A DNA stretch of 49,862 bases. Origin: Thermoplasmata archaeon (GTDB lineage: Archaea > Thermoplasmatota > Thermoplasmata > Lutacidiplasmatales > UBA184). Position 1 is the first letter of the stretch, and each line of letters opens with the position of its first letter. The translations under genes and the position numbers were made by a program. The stretch covers positions 1 to 49,862 of the forward strand of contig JAKACD010000007.1 in the NCBI GenBank assembly GCA_021821785.1. Direction: 5' to 3'. This document shows, one piece after another, positions 8,955-17,445 of this stretch. The notes beneath the pieces were generated by a model, which ran no database searches, was not told the origin of the DNA, and saw only the letters and a program-made list of their open reading frames with translations.

Positions 8955-9462
8955 GCGGCCGCCCGGGGCCCCTCTGCTCGGCGCTACGCCGCGCGCGATC
9001 TCGCGCCGCGCCCTCGATAGCGCGCTCGCGAGCGCCCGCTCTGCCTACCCGAACGAGTTCGGGGGCGTCCTGCGCGCCGACCCCCCGGGCGTGATCGGGG
9101 AGCTCCTACTCCTACCCGGCACCACCGCGGGGCGGCGGCACGCGAACTTCCAGCTCTATATGCTGCACGCCGACCTCTCGGTCGTGGGTACCGTTCACTC
9201 TCATCCGTCGGGGGCGCTTCACCCCTCGACCGCGGACGTGACGCTGTTCCGCAACTGGGGGAGCCGACACATCATCCTGGGAGCCCCCTTTGGACCCGGC
9301 TCTTGGCGGGCGTACGACGGGAACGGCCGGGAGATCTCGCTCGAGGTGGTCCAGGGCCGTGCCTTGCCGGGCGAGGAGCGGACCCCCGCCGAGTACCGGC
9401 CCCGTTCGGTGCACCGCCCACCGTCGCACGCGCCGGCGGAGTTCCCGGCCGACGAGGCGTAA
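8929..9462 (+). CDS. JAMM/MPN-domain metalloprotease (HvJAMM1/desampylase-like)
   Basis: Small JAB1/MPN/Mov34 metalloenzyme of 177 residues. The zinc motif is complete: Glu in NEFGG and HSHPSGALHPSTAD (HxHP, then Ser and Asp). In archaea, single-domain JAMM proteins such as HvJAMM1 remove ubiquitin-like SAMP modifiers; other members act in sulfur transfer. No ubiquitin-like gene is present here, so the substrate is unknown. A tail of about 45 Pro/Arg/Glu-rich residues follows the domain. GTG 8929 lies 26 nt inside nadK; the N-terminus up to TPRAISRRAL is basic and could be shorter. Confidence 0.85.
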   Translation: MPIFRPARKRPPGAPLLGATPRAISRRALDSALASARSAYPNEFGGVLRADPPGVIGELLLLPGTTAGRRHANFQLYMLHADLSVVGTVHSHPSGALHPSTADVTLFRNWGSRHIILGAPFGPGSWRAYDGNGREISLEVVQGRALPGEERTPAEYRPRSVHRPPSHAPAEFPADEA

Positions 9463-9498
9463 GGGCCCGGTCCTAACCCGCGATCGACCCGAGGCCGC

Positions 9499-11091
9499 CT
9501 ACTCGCGGACCGGGATCGTCGGCAGCGGGAGCCGATCGGGGGTCTGGGTTGGGTCGGCGATCGCGCGGCCCGGCCGCCCGGATTCGCTCCAGAGACCGTT
9601 CATCTTGGCGAGGACCTCGAGGAACCCGATGAACCCGCGGAAGGCGCCGCGGTAGAGCTCCGTGTGGGCCCCTTCCCAGTCGAAGAAGTCGCGCAGCATC
9701 TTCTTCGATTGGCGGAGACCGTGGGTAAGCGCGCGCTTCAGGAGCTCCTCCTGGAGCGGGCTCAGCCGGTCCCGGCTGAACCAGTCCCGGCTCTTCAGGT
9801 GACCGAGCGGGACGAAGAACATCGGGACGAGGAGCGCCTTGAAGTCCCAGAGATCGTCGATCAGGTCGATCGTGCGCGCGACGTCGTCCTCCGTCTCCTG
9901 GGGCAGGCCGACGATGAACGTGCAGGCCGGGTAGACGTGGTTGTCGTTCATGAGGCCGGCCGCCTGGACGACGAGCTCGGGCCACTGGCTCGCCTTGAAC
10001 GGAGCGACCTTGCCCGGCATCGCGGCGGTGATCATGCGGGGCGAGCCGGTCTCGACCCCGACCTCGACCCCCCACCAGGACTGCTTCTCGTCGATCAGGA
10101 CCTCGGCGCACTTCGCGAGGAGCTTCGGCTTCGTCATGAGCGAGGCGACCGCGACATGCGACCAGCCGACCTGCTCGTAGTAGCGCTTCGCGAGCTGGAG
10201 GAGCGGGATCAGCTTCTCCTCGTGGGGCATGATGTTGGGGCTGCCGTAGAAGTACACGTCGTCCGAGTGAAGGAGCCCCTTGCGGATCCCGATCTTCGCG
10301 TTGACCTTGAGCTCCTCCTCGATCTTCTCGAGGGGGTACCAGCGCGTCGGGCGGGTCGTCACCGAACAGAACGAGCAGCCCCGACAGCACCCGCGGCCGA
10401 TCTCGACCAGGCCGTTCACGCTCGGGTACTTGATCGACGAGATCTGCTCGACCTTCGGCGCTTCCTTCGCCGCCAGGATGACATGGGGCGGGAGGAACTC
10501 GTCCCGGAGGGCCTTCCCGACGATCTCCCGGACGAAGACGTCGCTCTCGCCCTCCACGACCGAGTCGATCCCCCCGAACGAGTCGAGGAACTCCTGGATC
10601 CAGGGGAGCTTCACGCGGGTCGCGGGCGAGAGCTGCCAGGCGCAGGGGCCGCCCGCGATGATCTTGAGCCCGCGCCTGCGGGCCTCGACGACCGCAGGCT
10701 GGGTGAGCATCCGCTTGAAGTTCACGCTGTTCAGGGTCTCCCGGTGCATCACCCCGCCGAACGTCGAGCTCGGCGGATTGAGACCGAAGTAGTCGTGCCC
10801 CGAGATCAGCAGCACCTTCGCTTCCCCGGGCAGGTACTTGTCCAGGTGGCCGGGGTGGACGATGCGCGCGTCGAAACCGCCGTCGATGAGCGACGCCTCG
10901 ATCTTCCGCATCCCGTACGGAGCCTGCAGCGGGAACCCCTGCTCGTCGACCTTCATCGCGGGGTAGAACAGGCGCTGGTAGACCGACTCCGGGAAGATGT
11001 AGGCGGGCGTGGTGGTGCCGAACCCCAGGAACTCCTTCCCGTGGTGGTTGCTCATCATCGTCCAATCGCAGGTGATGACCACTTCCGGCAT
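9499..11091 (-). CDS. B12-binding domain / radical SAM protein
   Basis: About 530 residues. The N-terminal third is a Rossmann-like cobalamin-binding region without an obvious DxHxxG; the radical SAM core has the CxxxCxxC cluster ligands in GRGCCRGCSFCSV, then VGVETGSPRM and FIVGLPQETEDDV. A helical C-terminal part (KSRDWFSRDRLSPLQEELLKRA) resembles the B12/radical-SAM family named for Thermoplasma Ta0216. Such proteins are usually methyltransferases or carbon-skeleton enzymes; the substrate cannot be deduced. It stands alone, convergent with the JAMM operon. A minus-strand AATAAAA box near 11144-11150 lies about 55 nt before the ATG, so this gene likely has a leader of around 25-30 nt. Confidence 0.85.
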   Translation of the reverse strand: MPEVVITCDWTMMSNHHGKEFLGFGTTTPAYIFPESVYQRLFYPAMKVDEQGFPLQAPYGMRKIEASLIDGGFDARIVHPGHLDKYLPGEAKVLLISGHDYFGLNPPSSTFGGVMHRETLNSVNFKRMLTQPAVVEARRRGLKIIAGGPCAWQLSPATRVKLPWIQEFLDSFGGIDSVVEGESDVFVREIVGKALRDEFLPPHVILAAKEAPKVEQISSIKYPSVNGLVEIGRGCCRGCSFCSVTTRPTRWYPLEKIEEELKVNAKIGIRKGLLHSDDVYFYGSPNIMPHEEKLIPLLQLAKRYYEQVGWSHVAVASLMTKPKLLAKCAEVLIDEKQSWWGVEVGVETGSPRMITAAMPGKVAPFKASQWPELVVQAAGLMNDNHVYPACTFIVGLPQETEDDVARTIDLIDDLWDFKALLVPMFFVPLGHLKSRDWFSRDRLSPLQEELLKRALTHGLRQSKKMLRDFFDWEGAHTELYRGAFRGFIGFLEVLAKMNGLWSESGRPGRAIADPTQTPDRLPLPTIPVRE

Positions 11092-11225
11092 GCGGTTACC
11101 CCAGGTTGGGCTCCGTGAGCCCCTCGCTCCACGAAGTCGGCCCTTTTATTGGTTGCGACGCAGACTGAGCGACAGGCCACGGCAGAACGTCCCACCGGCT
11201 CGGGGACGCGCCACCGCGGGTGCGA

Positions 11226-11486
11226 TCACTCGAAATCGGCCTCGTCGTCGTCCCGGGGAAGTACTCCATCCAGGCTGTCCGCCCCATCCTCGCTCAACTC
11301 CTGGGGTTCCCCGCCTTCCCGGAACGCGGGGTCCCGCTGCAATAGATGGATCCGCACGCAGTCGCGATGCGCCGGATTGCCGTTCCACGAGCTCGTCTCC
11401 TCGGGGTTCCCGAGCGGCTCCTTGCAGAGGGTGCAGATCTCGGGTGGGGGGGTGATCCACGCGATCCGCCGGGGAGGGGACTCCAT
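11226..11486 (-). CDS. Small Cys/His (zinc-binding-like) protein, unknown function
   Basis: An 86-residue protein. Residues about 18-47 hold a treble-clef-like pattern: CTLCKEPLG, a spacer, then NPAHRDCVRIH, i.e. CxxC ... HxxC, likely a single zinc site. The C-terminal half is acidic and disordered-looking (many Glu/Asp, ending DDDEADFE). ATG 11486 is supported by a minus-strand GGTATTGG box about 30 nt upstream. Small zinc-finger proteins of this kind are common in archaea and often bind nucleic acid or partner proteins. I recognise no specific family. Confidence 0.7.
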   Translation of the reverse strand: MESPPRRIAWITPPPEICTLCKEPLGNPEETSSWNGNPAHRDCVRIHLLQRDPAFREGGEPQELSEDGADSLDGVLPRDDDEADFE

Positions 11487-11639
11487 GGGTTACCGTACCG
11501 GTACTCCTCGGGGGTCCAATACCTTTCGGACGCCCCCCGCGCGCACGAATTCCCCGGGACGAAGGCACCCTCCGCGGCCCACGGTCGACGGCGGCGTCTT
11601 CCACAACGCCCTTAACGGGGTGGTCGTGTCCGCCGGAGG

Positions 11640-12218
11640 ATGGACGCGCTCACGGAGATCCGGCGGCGGCGGACCGCCCTCGGGATCTCTTTGGGAGAAC
11701 TCGCGCACGCCGTCGGCCGGAGCGACGCGACGCTGAGCCGGATCGAACGGGGACAGATCCGACCTTCCTACGACCTGGTCCAGCGGATCTTGAACTACCT
11801 CGAGGCGCAGGAAGGGCTCACCGCTCCCCGGCTCACGGTGGCGGAGCTCATGAGCCGGACCCTCACCTCCGTCGAGTCGGGGGCGACGCTCACCACCGCG
11901 GCGCAGCGGATGGAATCCGGCGCATTCTCCCAGCTGCCCGTACTGGACGACGGTCGGGTCGTCGGCGCGTTGTCCGAGACCGCGCTCCTGCGAGCGCTGG
12001 CCCAGCCGAACGCACATCGCCTTCGGGTACGGGACGTCCTCGAGGTCGCGTATCCCGTCGTGGACGAAGGGTTCCCCGCCGATCTGCTGCCTCCGCTGCT
12101 CGGTCGGTACCCCGCGGTCCTTGTCGCCCATCGGGGCGAGGTCCGAGGGATCGTGACGAAGGCGGACCTCATCCGCGGCCTTCGCGGCACGCCGCTGAGG
12201 AAGCGCCCCGCCCCGTAG
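11640..12218 (+). CDS. HTH (Xre-type) plus paired CBS-domain regulator
   Basis: Predicted transcription regulator of 192 residues. Residues 1-60 form an Xre/Cro-type helix-turn-helix (LGISLGELAHAVGRSDATLSRIERGQIRPSYDLV). Residues about 66-185 form two CBS motifs (VAELMSRTLTSVESGATLTTAAQRM and VRDVLEVAYPVVDEGFPADLLPPLL...GIVTKADLIRGL), which bind adenosyl ligands such as AMP or SAM. This HTH-CBS arrangement is a known archaeal family. ATG 11640 is 24-29 nt after a CTTAACG box (11611-11617), so the transcript is likely leaderless. The target is not evident from neighbours. Confidence 0.88.
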   Translation: MDALTEIRRRRTALGISLGELAHAVGRSDATLSRIERGQIRPSYDLVQRILNYLEAQEGLTAPRLTVAELMSRTLTSVESGATLTTAAQRMESGAFSQLPVLDDGRVVGALSETALLRALAQPNAHRLRVRDVLEVAYPVVDEGFPADLLPPLLGRYPAVLVAHRGEVRGIVTKADLIRGLRGTPLRKRPAP

Positions 12219-12312
12219 ACGTCGCTCGAAGTCGGTTCTCCCGGGTGTCTCGGCCGGTCCGTCGACAGGGCTGGCTCGGGAGCGGCGCGTTGCGTGCCCC
12301 ATTGGAAACCGG

Positions 12313-13269
12313 CTAGGGTTCCCGACGAGAAGTGCGCACCGCCGCCAGCAGCGCGGAAACGGCAAGGCCGGCCGCCCGGACCCCCAGACGATCGGCCGTC
12401 TCCCCCGGGCGGGCCTCCCGCGAGCGCCGACGGCGCCGCTCGGTCGTCGCGGCGAAGATCACGTCCCCGTCGGTCGTGCTGTGGAACGGCGAGATCGCCG
12501 ACGCGAGGCCCGTGTGGACCATGGTGGCGACGCGGGCGAGCGCCGGACGGTCGACCACCAGGTCGGTCACGACGAGGCCGAGCGTGGTCCCCGTGGTCCG
12601 TTCGCGACTTCCTTCCTGGGTGGACGGCGGGGTGACCCGGCCGTCGGCGGTGCGCGCCCCGGCGATCCACTTCCCGCTTTCCGGGTCGCGGACCGCCCCG
12701 ACCGCGTTCACCACGACCAGCACCCCGAGCGAACCGAAGACCGGGTCGCGGCTCGCGGCGGCGCCGACGCCCCCGGCCATCGCGCGCTCCCGCCCGAGAT
12801 ACTTGCCGACCGTCGCGCCGGCCCCCGCGCCCACGCGGCCGATGGCGACCGGTCCCGGGACGGCCCGCCGGGCGGCCTCGTAGCCGAGGGGAAGATAGTC
12901 CGGGATCGGGGCCCGGCGCATCGGGAGGTCGAAGAGCGCCGCGCCCGAGATCGGTACGACGACGTTCGGATTCCGAAAGGCGCGATGGCCCCCGCCGGTC
13001 TCGAGGATGCGGGTCCGCACTCCGCGCGCCGCGTCGAGCCCATAGAGGCTCCCGCCCGCGAAGAAGATCGCCCAGCGCCGCCCGAAGGTCGCGTCGAGGG
13101 CCAGCGAAGCGGTGTCGTACGTTGCGGAGGCGCCCCCCCGTACGTCGACCACCATGGGGGCCGGCGCGTCGAACCGGGCGACGGTGACGCCGCTCGTTCC
13201 GTCCTCCGACTCCGCGTGACCGACCGACACGCCGGCAATGCTCCCAAAATCGATCGGCCGTGCGGGCAC
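12313..13269 (-). CDS. P1-family autoprocessing peptidase (DmpA/NylC-like aminopeptidase)
   Basis: About 318 residues, N-terminal-nucleophile hydrolase of the DmpA/ArgJ-like fold. The family self-cleaves to expose a Ser or Thr nucleophile. The motif ERTTGTTLGLVVTDL near residue 230 fits: Gly-Thr corresponds to Gly-Ser in DmpA and Asn-Thr in NylC, so cleavage before Thr is inferred. The N-terminus IAGVSVGHAESEDGTSGVTV and GAGAGATVGKYLGRE are typical. GTG 13269 is selected because a CCTAGGTTTT box on the minus strand (13294-13301) sits about 27 nt upstream; the much longer in-frame extension is low-complexity. Substrates could be small peptides, D-amino-acid amides or amides. Confidence 0.85.
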   Translation of the reverse strand: MPARPIDFGSIAGVSVGHAESEDGTSGVTVARFDAPAPMVVDVRGGASATYDTASLALDATFGRRWAIFFAGGSLYGLDAARGVRTRILETGGGHRAFRNPNVVVPISGAALFDLPMRRAPIPDYLPLGYEAARRAVPGPVAIGRVGAGAGATVGKYLGRERAMAGGVGAAASRDPVFGSLGVLVVVNAVGAVRDPESGKWIAGARTADGRVTPPSTQEGSRERTTGTTLGLVVTDLVVDRPALARVATMVHTGLASAISPFHSTTDGDVIFAATTERRRRRSREARPGETADRLGVRAAGLAVSALLAAVRTSRREP

Positions 13270-13357
13270 GGCCCCCGCAAGCCGACGGGAGGCAAAACCT
13301 AGGCGCCACTCGGCCGGTCGAGGGGCTTTATTCTTCCCGTGCGTTCGGTACCGTTCG

Positions 13358-13939
13358 ATGAGCCGACCCGCGCCGGTGCCGACGCCCCGCGAGGTCGAGC
13401 CGGAAGGGTTCACGGTCGCCCGGGACCTTCCGCTCGGACGCCATCCGATCCTGGCGGCGTTCCCGACCCTCGACCGCCTGCCGACCGCGGGACGTCTCGT
13501 GGCGGACGCCGCGCGTCGCACGCGGCTGTTCCGATCGACGTCGATCGAACTCGTGGCGCAGGACCTCTGGATGTACGTGGCGCCGTTCGAGCTGCCGAAG
13601 GGCGCGCGACGCGAGTGGCGGCCGGTCGTCTCCCCGGACGCCGACTGCATCGTCATCGGGGCGTCGCACCTGCGGGAGAGCTCGGGGCTGATGCTGTTCC
13701 TCGACATCTACCACGAGCTCTGCCACGTGCTCCAGCGGCAGGGCGGCGCCGACCTCTGGCCCCCCGGCGTGAGCTACGTGCATCGATGGACCGAGGTCGA
13801 AGCGTACCGGTTCGTGGTCAACGAGGCGCGCTTGATGGGCGTCCCGAACGACTACCTCGCCGACTACCTGCGCGTCGAGTGGATCTCGGAGGAGGAGCAC
13901 CGAGAGCTCCTTTCCGAGCTGGGGATCCAGAGGAACTAG
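13358..13939 (+). CDS. HExxH-containing putative zinc metalloprotein
   Basis: A 193-residue protein of unrecognised family. A zincin signature HELCH occurs in LDIYHELCHVLQRQGG, and a candidate third ligand, Glu, lies downstream in RWTEVEAYRFVVNEARLMG, the arrangement seen in ImmA/IrrE-like and similar minimal zincins. The N-terminal 60 residues contain no membrane segment, so it should be cytoplasmic. ATG 13358 follows TTTATT (13327-13332) at leaderless distance. It is divergent from the P1 peptidase with 88 nt between starts. Peptidase activity is inferred from the motif only. Confidence 0.75.
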   Translation: MSRPAPVPTPREVEPEGFTVARDLPLGRHPILAAFPTLDRLPTAGRLVADAARRTRLFRSTSIELVAQDLWMYVAPFELPKGARREWRPVVSPDADCIVIGASHLRESSGLMLFLDIYHELCHVLQRQGGADLWPPGVSYVHRWTEVEAYRFVVNEARLMGVPNDYLADYLRVEWISEEEHRELLSELGIQRN

Positions 13940-14059
13940 CCGCGATAGTGCGACGCCGTCGTGCTTCCGGCCGAGCTGGGGCCGCGACGCGCTGCGAGAC
14001 GAACCGATTCTTTATCCCCCCTATCCCAGAGTTCGTACTCCTCCGGGGGTGCGTGGGCT

Positions 14060-15499
14060 ATGGCGATCGACATCAAGGCTCGTACCACCGTTCGCCCGTC
14101 CTCGAGCGACCTCTGGTTTCTCTCCTACTTGCCCCTCGCGATCTCCGACGGGATCGCGATGCCGCTCATCCCGCTCCTCGCCCTCCAGCACTTCGGGGCC
14201 AGCGCGTTCGCGGTCACGATCATCATCGCCGCGAGCGCGATGAGCCAGGTGCCGTTCACGATCCTGTGGGGGAACCTCTCCGACCGGGTCTCTCACCGGA
14301 AGTTCTTCCTCGTCGGCTCGTTCCTGGCCACGGGCACGAGCATCATCCTCATCGCGCTCTCGCACAATCTGCTCACCTACTTCTGGCTCAACGTCGTCGA
14401 GGGCCTCGCCTCGGCCGCGAGCGCTCCGATCGGCACGATGCTCCTGCTCGAGACACGGCACAAGCGCTGGTGGCCCGAGGACATCGGGCTGTTCGGTCTC
14501 ATCTCGGGCCTCGGCACGACGGCCGGCCTCGCTCTCGGCTTCATCTGGCTCTTCGTGATCGGCTACAGCCAGCCGGCGATCCAGGTGATGACCGGGCTCC
14601 TGATCGTCTCGGGGGTCCTCGCGCTCGTGTCGGCGGGGATCGCCTGGGCCTGGATCGAGGAACCGCCGACGACGGCACGGGTCGACCGTCGCACGGTCGC
14701 CGACCTCGTCCACCTCCACCGCGGGGTCGTCGAGCGGCTGCGCCACGTCCGCTCCCGGGTCGTCGGCCTCGTCGACCTCACCCGGCCGACCACGGACCGC
14801 CTACCGGGCCGGGAGTATCTCTTCCTCGCCGCGCTCGGCCTCATGAGCGTCGGGTTCGACATCTTCTACGGTCCCTTCCCCGTCTTCCTCTGGCAGAACG
14901 CGCACTTCACCGACGCCGGGGTCTTCATCGTCTATCTGGGTTCGTCGGCCGCCTCGACCGCGCTCTTCTTCCACTCGGGGAAGGCGGTCGAACGCCATTC
15001 TCCGAAGTCGGTCTTCCTCGAATCGCTGGGGGGCCGCGTCCTCCTCATGCTCCTGTTCCTGTGGGGTCCGATCTATGTCCTCTTTGGCCTCGGGAGCCCC
15101 GCGCTCCTCGCGTGGCTCACGGTCCTGAACGCGCTCCTCGGCGTCACCTGGGCGTTCATCAGCACGGCCAGCACCCTCTTCCTCGTCCGACTTGTCGGCC
15201 GCTCGGCGCGGGGCCGGGCGCTCGGTCTCTACAACGCCTTCGCCGGGGCCGGTAGCCTCCTCGGCACGCTGCTCGGCGGCTGGCTCTACGCCACCTACGG
15301 GGTCCAGTTCGCGTACTCGATCGCGGCGCTCACGGTGATCGGGGGCGCGGCGGTGCTGCTCCCGATCCCCTACCACATGTTCACGCTCCCCCATCACGCG
15401 GCGCACCGGTACCGGGGCTCGCACGCCCTCCGGCCCTCGATCCGGAGCACACGGGCCACGCTGCCTCCGCCGTCCGTCCCGATCGGGCACCGACGCTAG
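14060..15499 (+). CDS. Major facilitator superfamily transporter
   Basis: A 479-residue, 12-helix MFS protein. The loop 2-3 signature appears as GNLSDRVSHRKFF, and repeated hydrophobic segments fill residues about 15-230 and 265-435. A long charged cytoplasmic loop (about 200-260, rich in Arg/Val/His) separates the halves, and an Arg-rich tail follows the last helix. Substrate unknown; the pattern resembles general sugar/drug MFS exporters. A TTTAT box at 14011-14015 would place transcription start near 14038, leaving a leader of about 20 nt that contains a GGGGGTG Shine-Dalgarno-like run, unlike the leaderless neighbours. Confidence 0.88.
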   Translation: MAIDIKARTTVRPSSSDLWFLSYLPLAISDGIAMPLIPLLALQHFGASAFAVTIIIAASAMSQVPFTILWGNLSDRVSHRKFFLVGSFLATGTSIILIALSHNLLTYFWLNVVEGLASAASAPIGTMLLLETRHKRWWPEDIGLFGLISGLGTTAGLALGFIWLFVIGYSQPAIQVMTGLLIVSGVLALVSAGIAWAWIEEPPTTARVDRRTVADLVHLHRGVVERLRHVRSRVVGLVDLTRPTTDRLPGREYLFLAALGLMSVGFDIFYGPFPVFLWQNAHFTDAGVFIVYLGSSAASTALFFHSGKAVERHSPKSVFLESLGGRVLLMLLFLWGPIYVLFGLGSPALLAWLTVLNALLGVTWAFISTASTLFLVRLVGRSARGRALGLYNAFAGAGSLLGTLLGGWLYATYGVQFAYSIAALTVIGGAAVLLPIPYHMFTLPHHAAHRYRGSHALRPSIRSTRATLPPPSVPIGHRR

Positions 15500-15521
15500 G
15501 CGCGGAGGCGGGCCCGGCCGC

Positions 15522-15998
15522 TCAGGCGAACATCTCCCAGGTGAGCGTCCGGATCACGTAGCCGAGCGAAAGGTTCGCGAGGAACACCTCGAGGTCGGCG
15601 GGGTAGTCCCGGATCTGGCAGGATCGGAACCCGAGCTGGCCGACCGCGACCGGCTCCGCGCCCTTCAGGATCGCGAACCGGCCGGTCAGCCGCTCGTTGA
15701 TCGTGTAGGTGACGCTGCCGTAGGCGATCGTCATCGGCCCGAAGGTCGTCGAGTGCGTGCGCCAGTGCTCCTCGCCGACCTGGATCCGGATCTCGTCGCT
15801 CTTCGCCCGGTACGAGACGGTCGCGTAGGTCTCCTCGGGCGCCTCGGGCCGCAGGACCACGTAGTCGGTCGAGAACAACGCGGCGATGCGGCGGCCGAGG
15901 CCGGCTTCCATCGCCTCCTTCGGCCGGCCGATCCAGGTCTCCGACCCGACCCGGATCTCGATGACGTTCTTGAGAACCCGCGCGGTCGCTTGGATCAT
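15522..15998 (-). CDS. Conserved-looking hypothetical protein, beta-rich
   Basis: A 158-residue protein with no recognised motif. It has alternating hydrophobic/charged stretches suggesting a beta-barrel or beta-sandwich (EIRVGSETWIG, TYATVSYRAKSDEIRIQVGEEHW, MTIAYGSVTYTINERLTGRFAIL), and a hydrophobic C-terminal helix candidate (LEVFLANLSLGYVIRTLTWEMF). A tubby/LURP-like fold is conceivable but I cannot support it. Codon use is normal for the region. ATG 15998 lies about 32 nt from a TATTA box also usable by truD in the opposite direction. The gene is tail-to-tail with the MFS transporter. Confidence 0.7.
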   Translation of the reverse strand: MIQATARVLKNVIEIRVGSETWIGRPKEAMEAGLGRRIAALFSTDYVVLRPEAPEETYATVSYRAKSDEIRIQVGEEHWRTHSTTFGPMTIAYGSVTYTINERLTGRFAILKGAEPVAVGQLGFRSCQIRDYPADLEVFLANLSLGYVIRTLTWEMFA

Positions 15999-16027
15999 CG
16001 GGCTCTCGGGCGTATCCGGCCAACAGG

Positions 16028-16034
16028 TAATAAT
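16028..16034. promoter_or_regulatory. Single AT box serving truD (+) and hypothetical gene (-)
   Basis: TAATAAT is the only AT-rich block in the 57-nt gap between the two divergent start codons (15998 and 16056). It is about 25 nt from GTG 16056 and about 32 nt from ATG 15998, so one box could drive both. Confidence 0.5.
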
Positions 16035-16055
16035 GACGGTCCGGCTCCCGGCGAC

Positions 16056-17411
16056 GTGTCCGGCGAGCCTCCCCGCCCTCCCGACGGCGAGCGCGCCCTC
16101 GGCCTCGAGTTCTACCTGTCCCGGACGCCGCCCGTCCCCGGGCGCCTCAAGGCCCGCGCGGAAGAGTTCCGGGTGAGCGAGATCTCGAGCTATCCGCTAC
16201 CCGACCCCGAGGGGGCGTTCGCGGTCCTGCGCATTGCCAGCCGAGACTGGGAACAGCACGAGCTCGGCGGGGCGATCGCCCGTCGCCTCGGCCTCGGTCC
16301 CCACGCGATCCAGTGGTCCGGCACGAAGGACCGTCGGGCCGAGACGGACCGGCTCCTCTCCTACCGCGGTCCCCTTCCCTCGGGCGACCTCGGGCTTCCG
16401 CGCGTCGAGGTCTTGGAAGCCTACCGGGCGCGCGACGGCCTCGTCCTCGGGCATCACTACGGGAACGCGTTCGAGATCCGGGTGAGCGAGCTCGCGGTCC
16501 CGTCCGAGGAGGCCCGGTCGATATTCCAGCGCGCCGCAGAAGAGCTCCGCGCGGCCGGCGGTTTCCCGAACTTCTTCGGACTCCAGCGGTTCGGGGAGGT
16601 CCGACCGATCACGCATGTGGTGGGCCGGTGCTTGGTCCAGGGCGACCTCGCCGGCGCCGTCGATGCCTACCTCACGGCCCGGCCGGTCGGCGGGACCCCC
16701 GGCGCGGGAGACGCAGCGAGGGCGGCGTATGCGACCCACCGGGACCCAGTCCGCGCGCTTGCGGAGTTCCCGCCCGAGTACCGGTTCGAACGCGCGCTGC
16801 TCGAGCGGCTCGCGAAGGGTCCGGGCCCCGATCGCGCCCTGCGGGCCCTCTCCCGCGACCTGCGGCTCCTCTTCGTCCATGCGTTCCAGGCGCTCCTGTT
16901 CAATCGGTGGGTGAGCCGCCGGCATCGGGCCGGCCTCCCCCTCTCCGCCCCGAGCGCGGGGGACAGGATCCTCCGCGTCGGCCGGGACGGCACCGTGCGG
17001 AGCCAGGATGCGGTGCCGGTCGCGGAGGACAATCTTCCCGAGTGTCGGGACCTGGTCGCCCGAGGCCGGGCGCTCGTCGCGGGCCCGCTTGTCGGGTTTG
17101 AGACACCACCGGGCGGCGGGCCCGTGGGCGAGCTTCTCGCCGGAGTCCTCGCCGAGGAAGGGGTCACGCCCGACATGTTCCGCCTCCCCGCCGCGCCCGA
17201 GGTCGCGAGCCGCGGAGGCTGGCGCCCGATCCTGCTCCCGCTCCCGCCGATCGACCTCGCGCCGGACGGCGACGGGCTCTGGTTCCGGTTCGGCCTGCCG
17301 AAGGGCGCCTATGCGACGGTGCTCCTGCGCGAGTTCCTCAAGCCGGGCGCCGCGGGAAGCAGGGTCGAGCCATTTCGGCTCACCGGTGGAGACGAATTCT
17401 CTAATACCTGA
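16056..17411 (+). CDS. truD: tRNA pseudouridine(13) synthase TruD
   Basis: Converts U13 of tRNAs to pseudouridine; about 451 residues, normal for archaeal TruD. The catalytic Asp is in the motif WSGTKDRRAETDRL (about D92). NFFGLQRFG and FVHAFQALLFNRWVSRR (the YQSxLFN-like segment) are family hallmarks, and GAYATVLLREFLKP matches the conserved C-terminal GSYATMxLRE stretch. GTG 16056 is chosen because the TAATAAT box at 16028 is 25 nt upstream; longer in-frame versions overlap the divergent gene. No ribosome binding site precedes it. Confidence 0.93.
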   Translation: MSGEPPRPPDGERALGLEFYLSRTPPVPGRLKARAEEFRVSEISSYPLPDPEGAFAVLRIASRDWEQHELGGAIARRLGLGPHAIQWSGTKDRRAETDRLLSYRGPLPSGDLGLPRVEVLEAYRARDGLVLGHHYGNAFEIRVSELAVPSEEARSIFQRAAEELRAAGGFPNFFGLQRFGEVRPITHVVGRCLVQGDLAGAVDAYLTARPVGGTPGAGDAARAAYATHRDPVRALAEFPPEYRFERALLERLAKGPGPDRALRALSRDLRLLFVHAFQALLFNRWVSRRHRAGLPLSAPSAGDRILRVGRDGTVRSQDAVPVAEDNLPECRDLVARGRALVAGPLVGFETPPGGGPVGELLAGVLAEEGVTPDMFRLPAAPEVASRGGWRPILLPLPPIDLAPDGDGLWFRFGLPKGAYATVLLREFLKPGAAGSRVEPFRLTGGDEFSNT

Positions 17412-17445
17412 GGACCGCGTGGAACGGTGAGACCGAGTTCCACCG

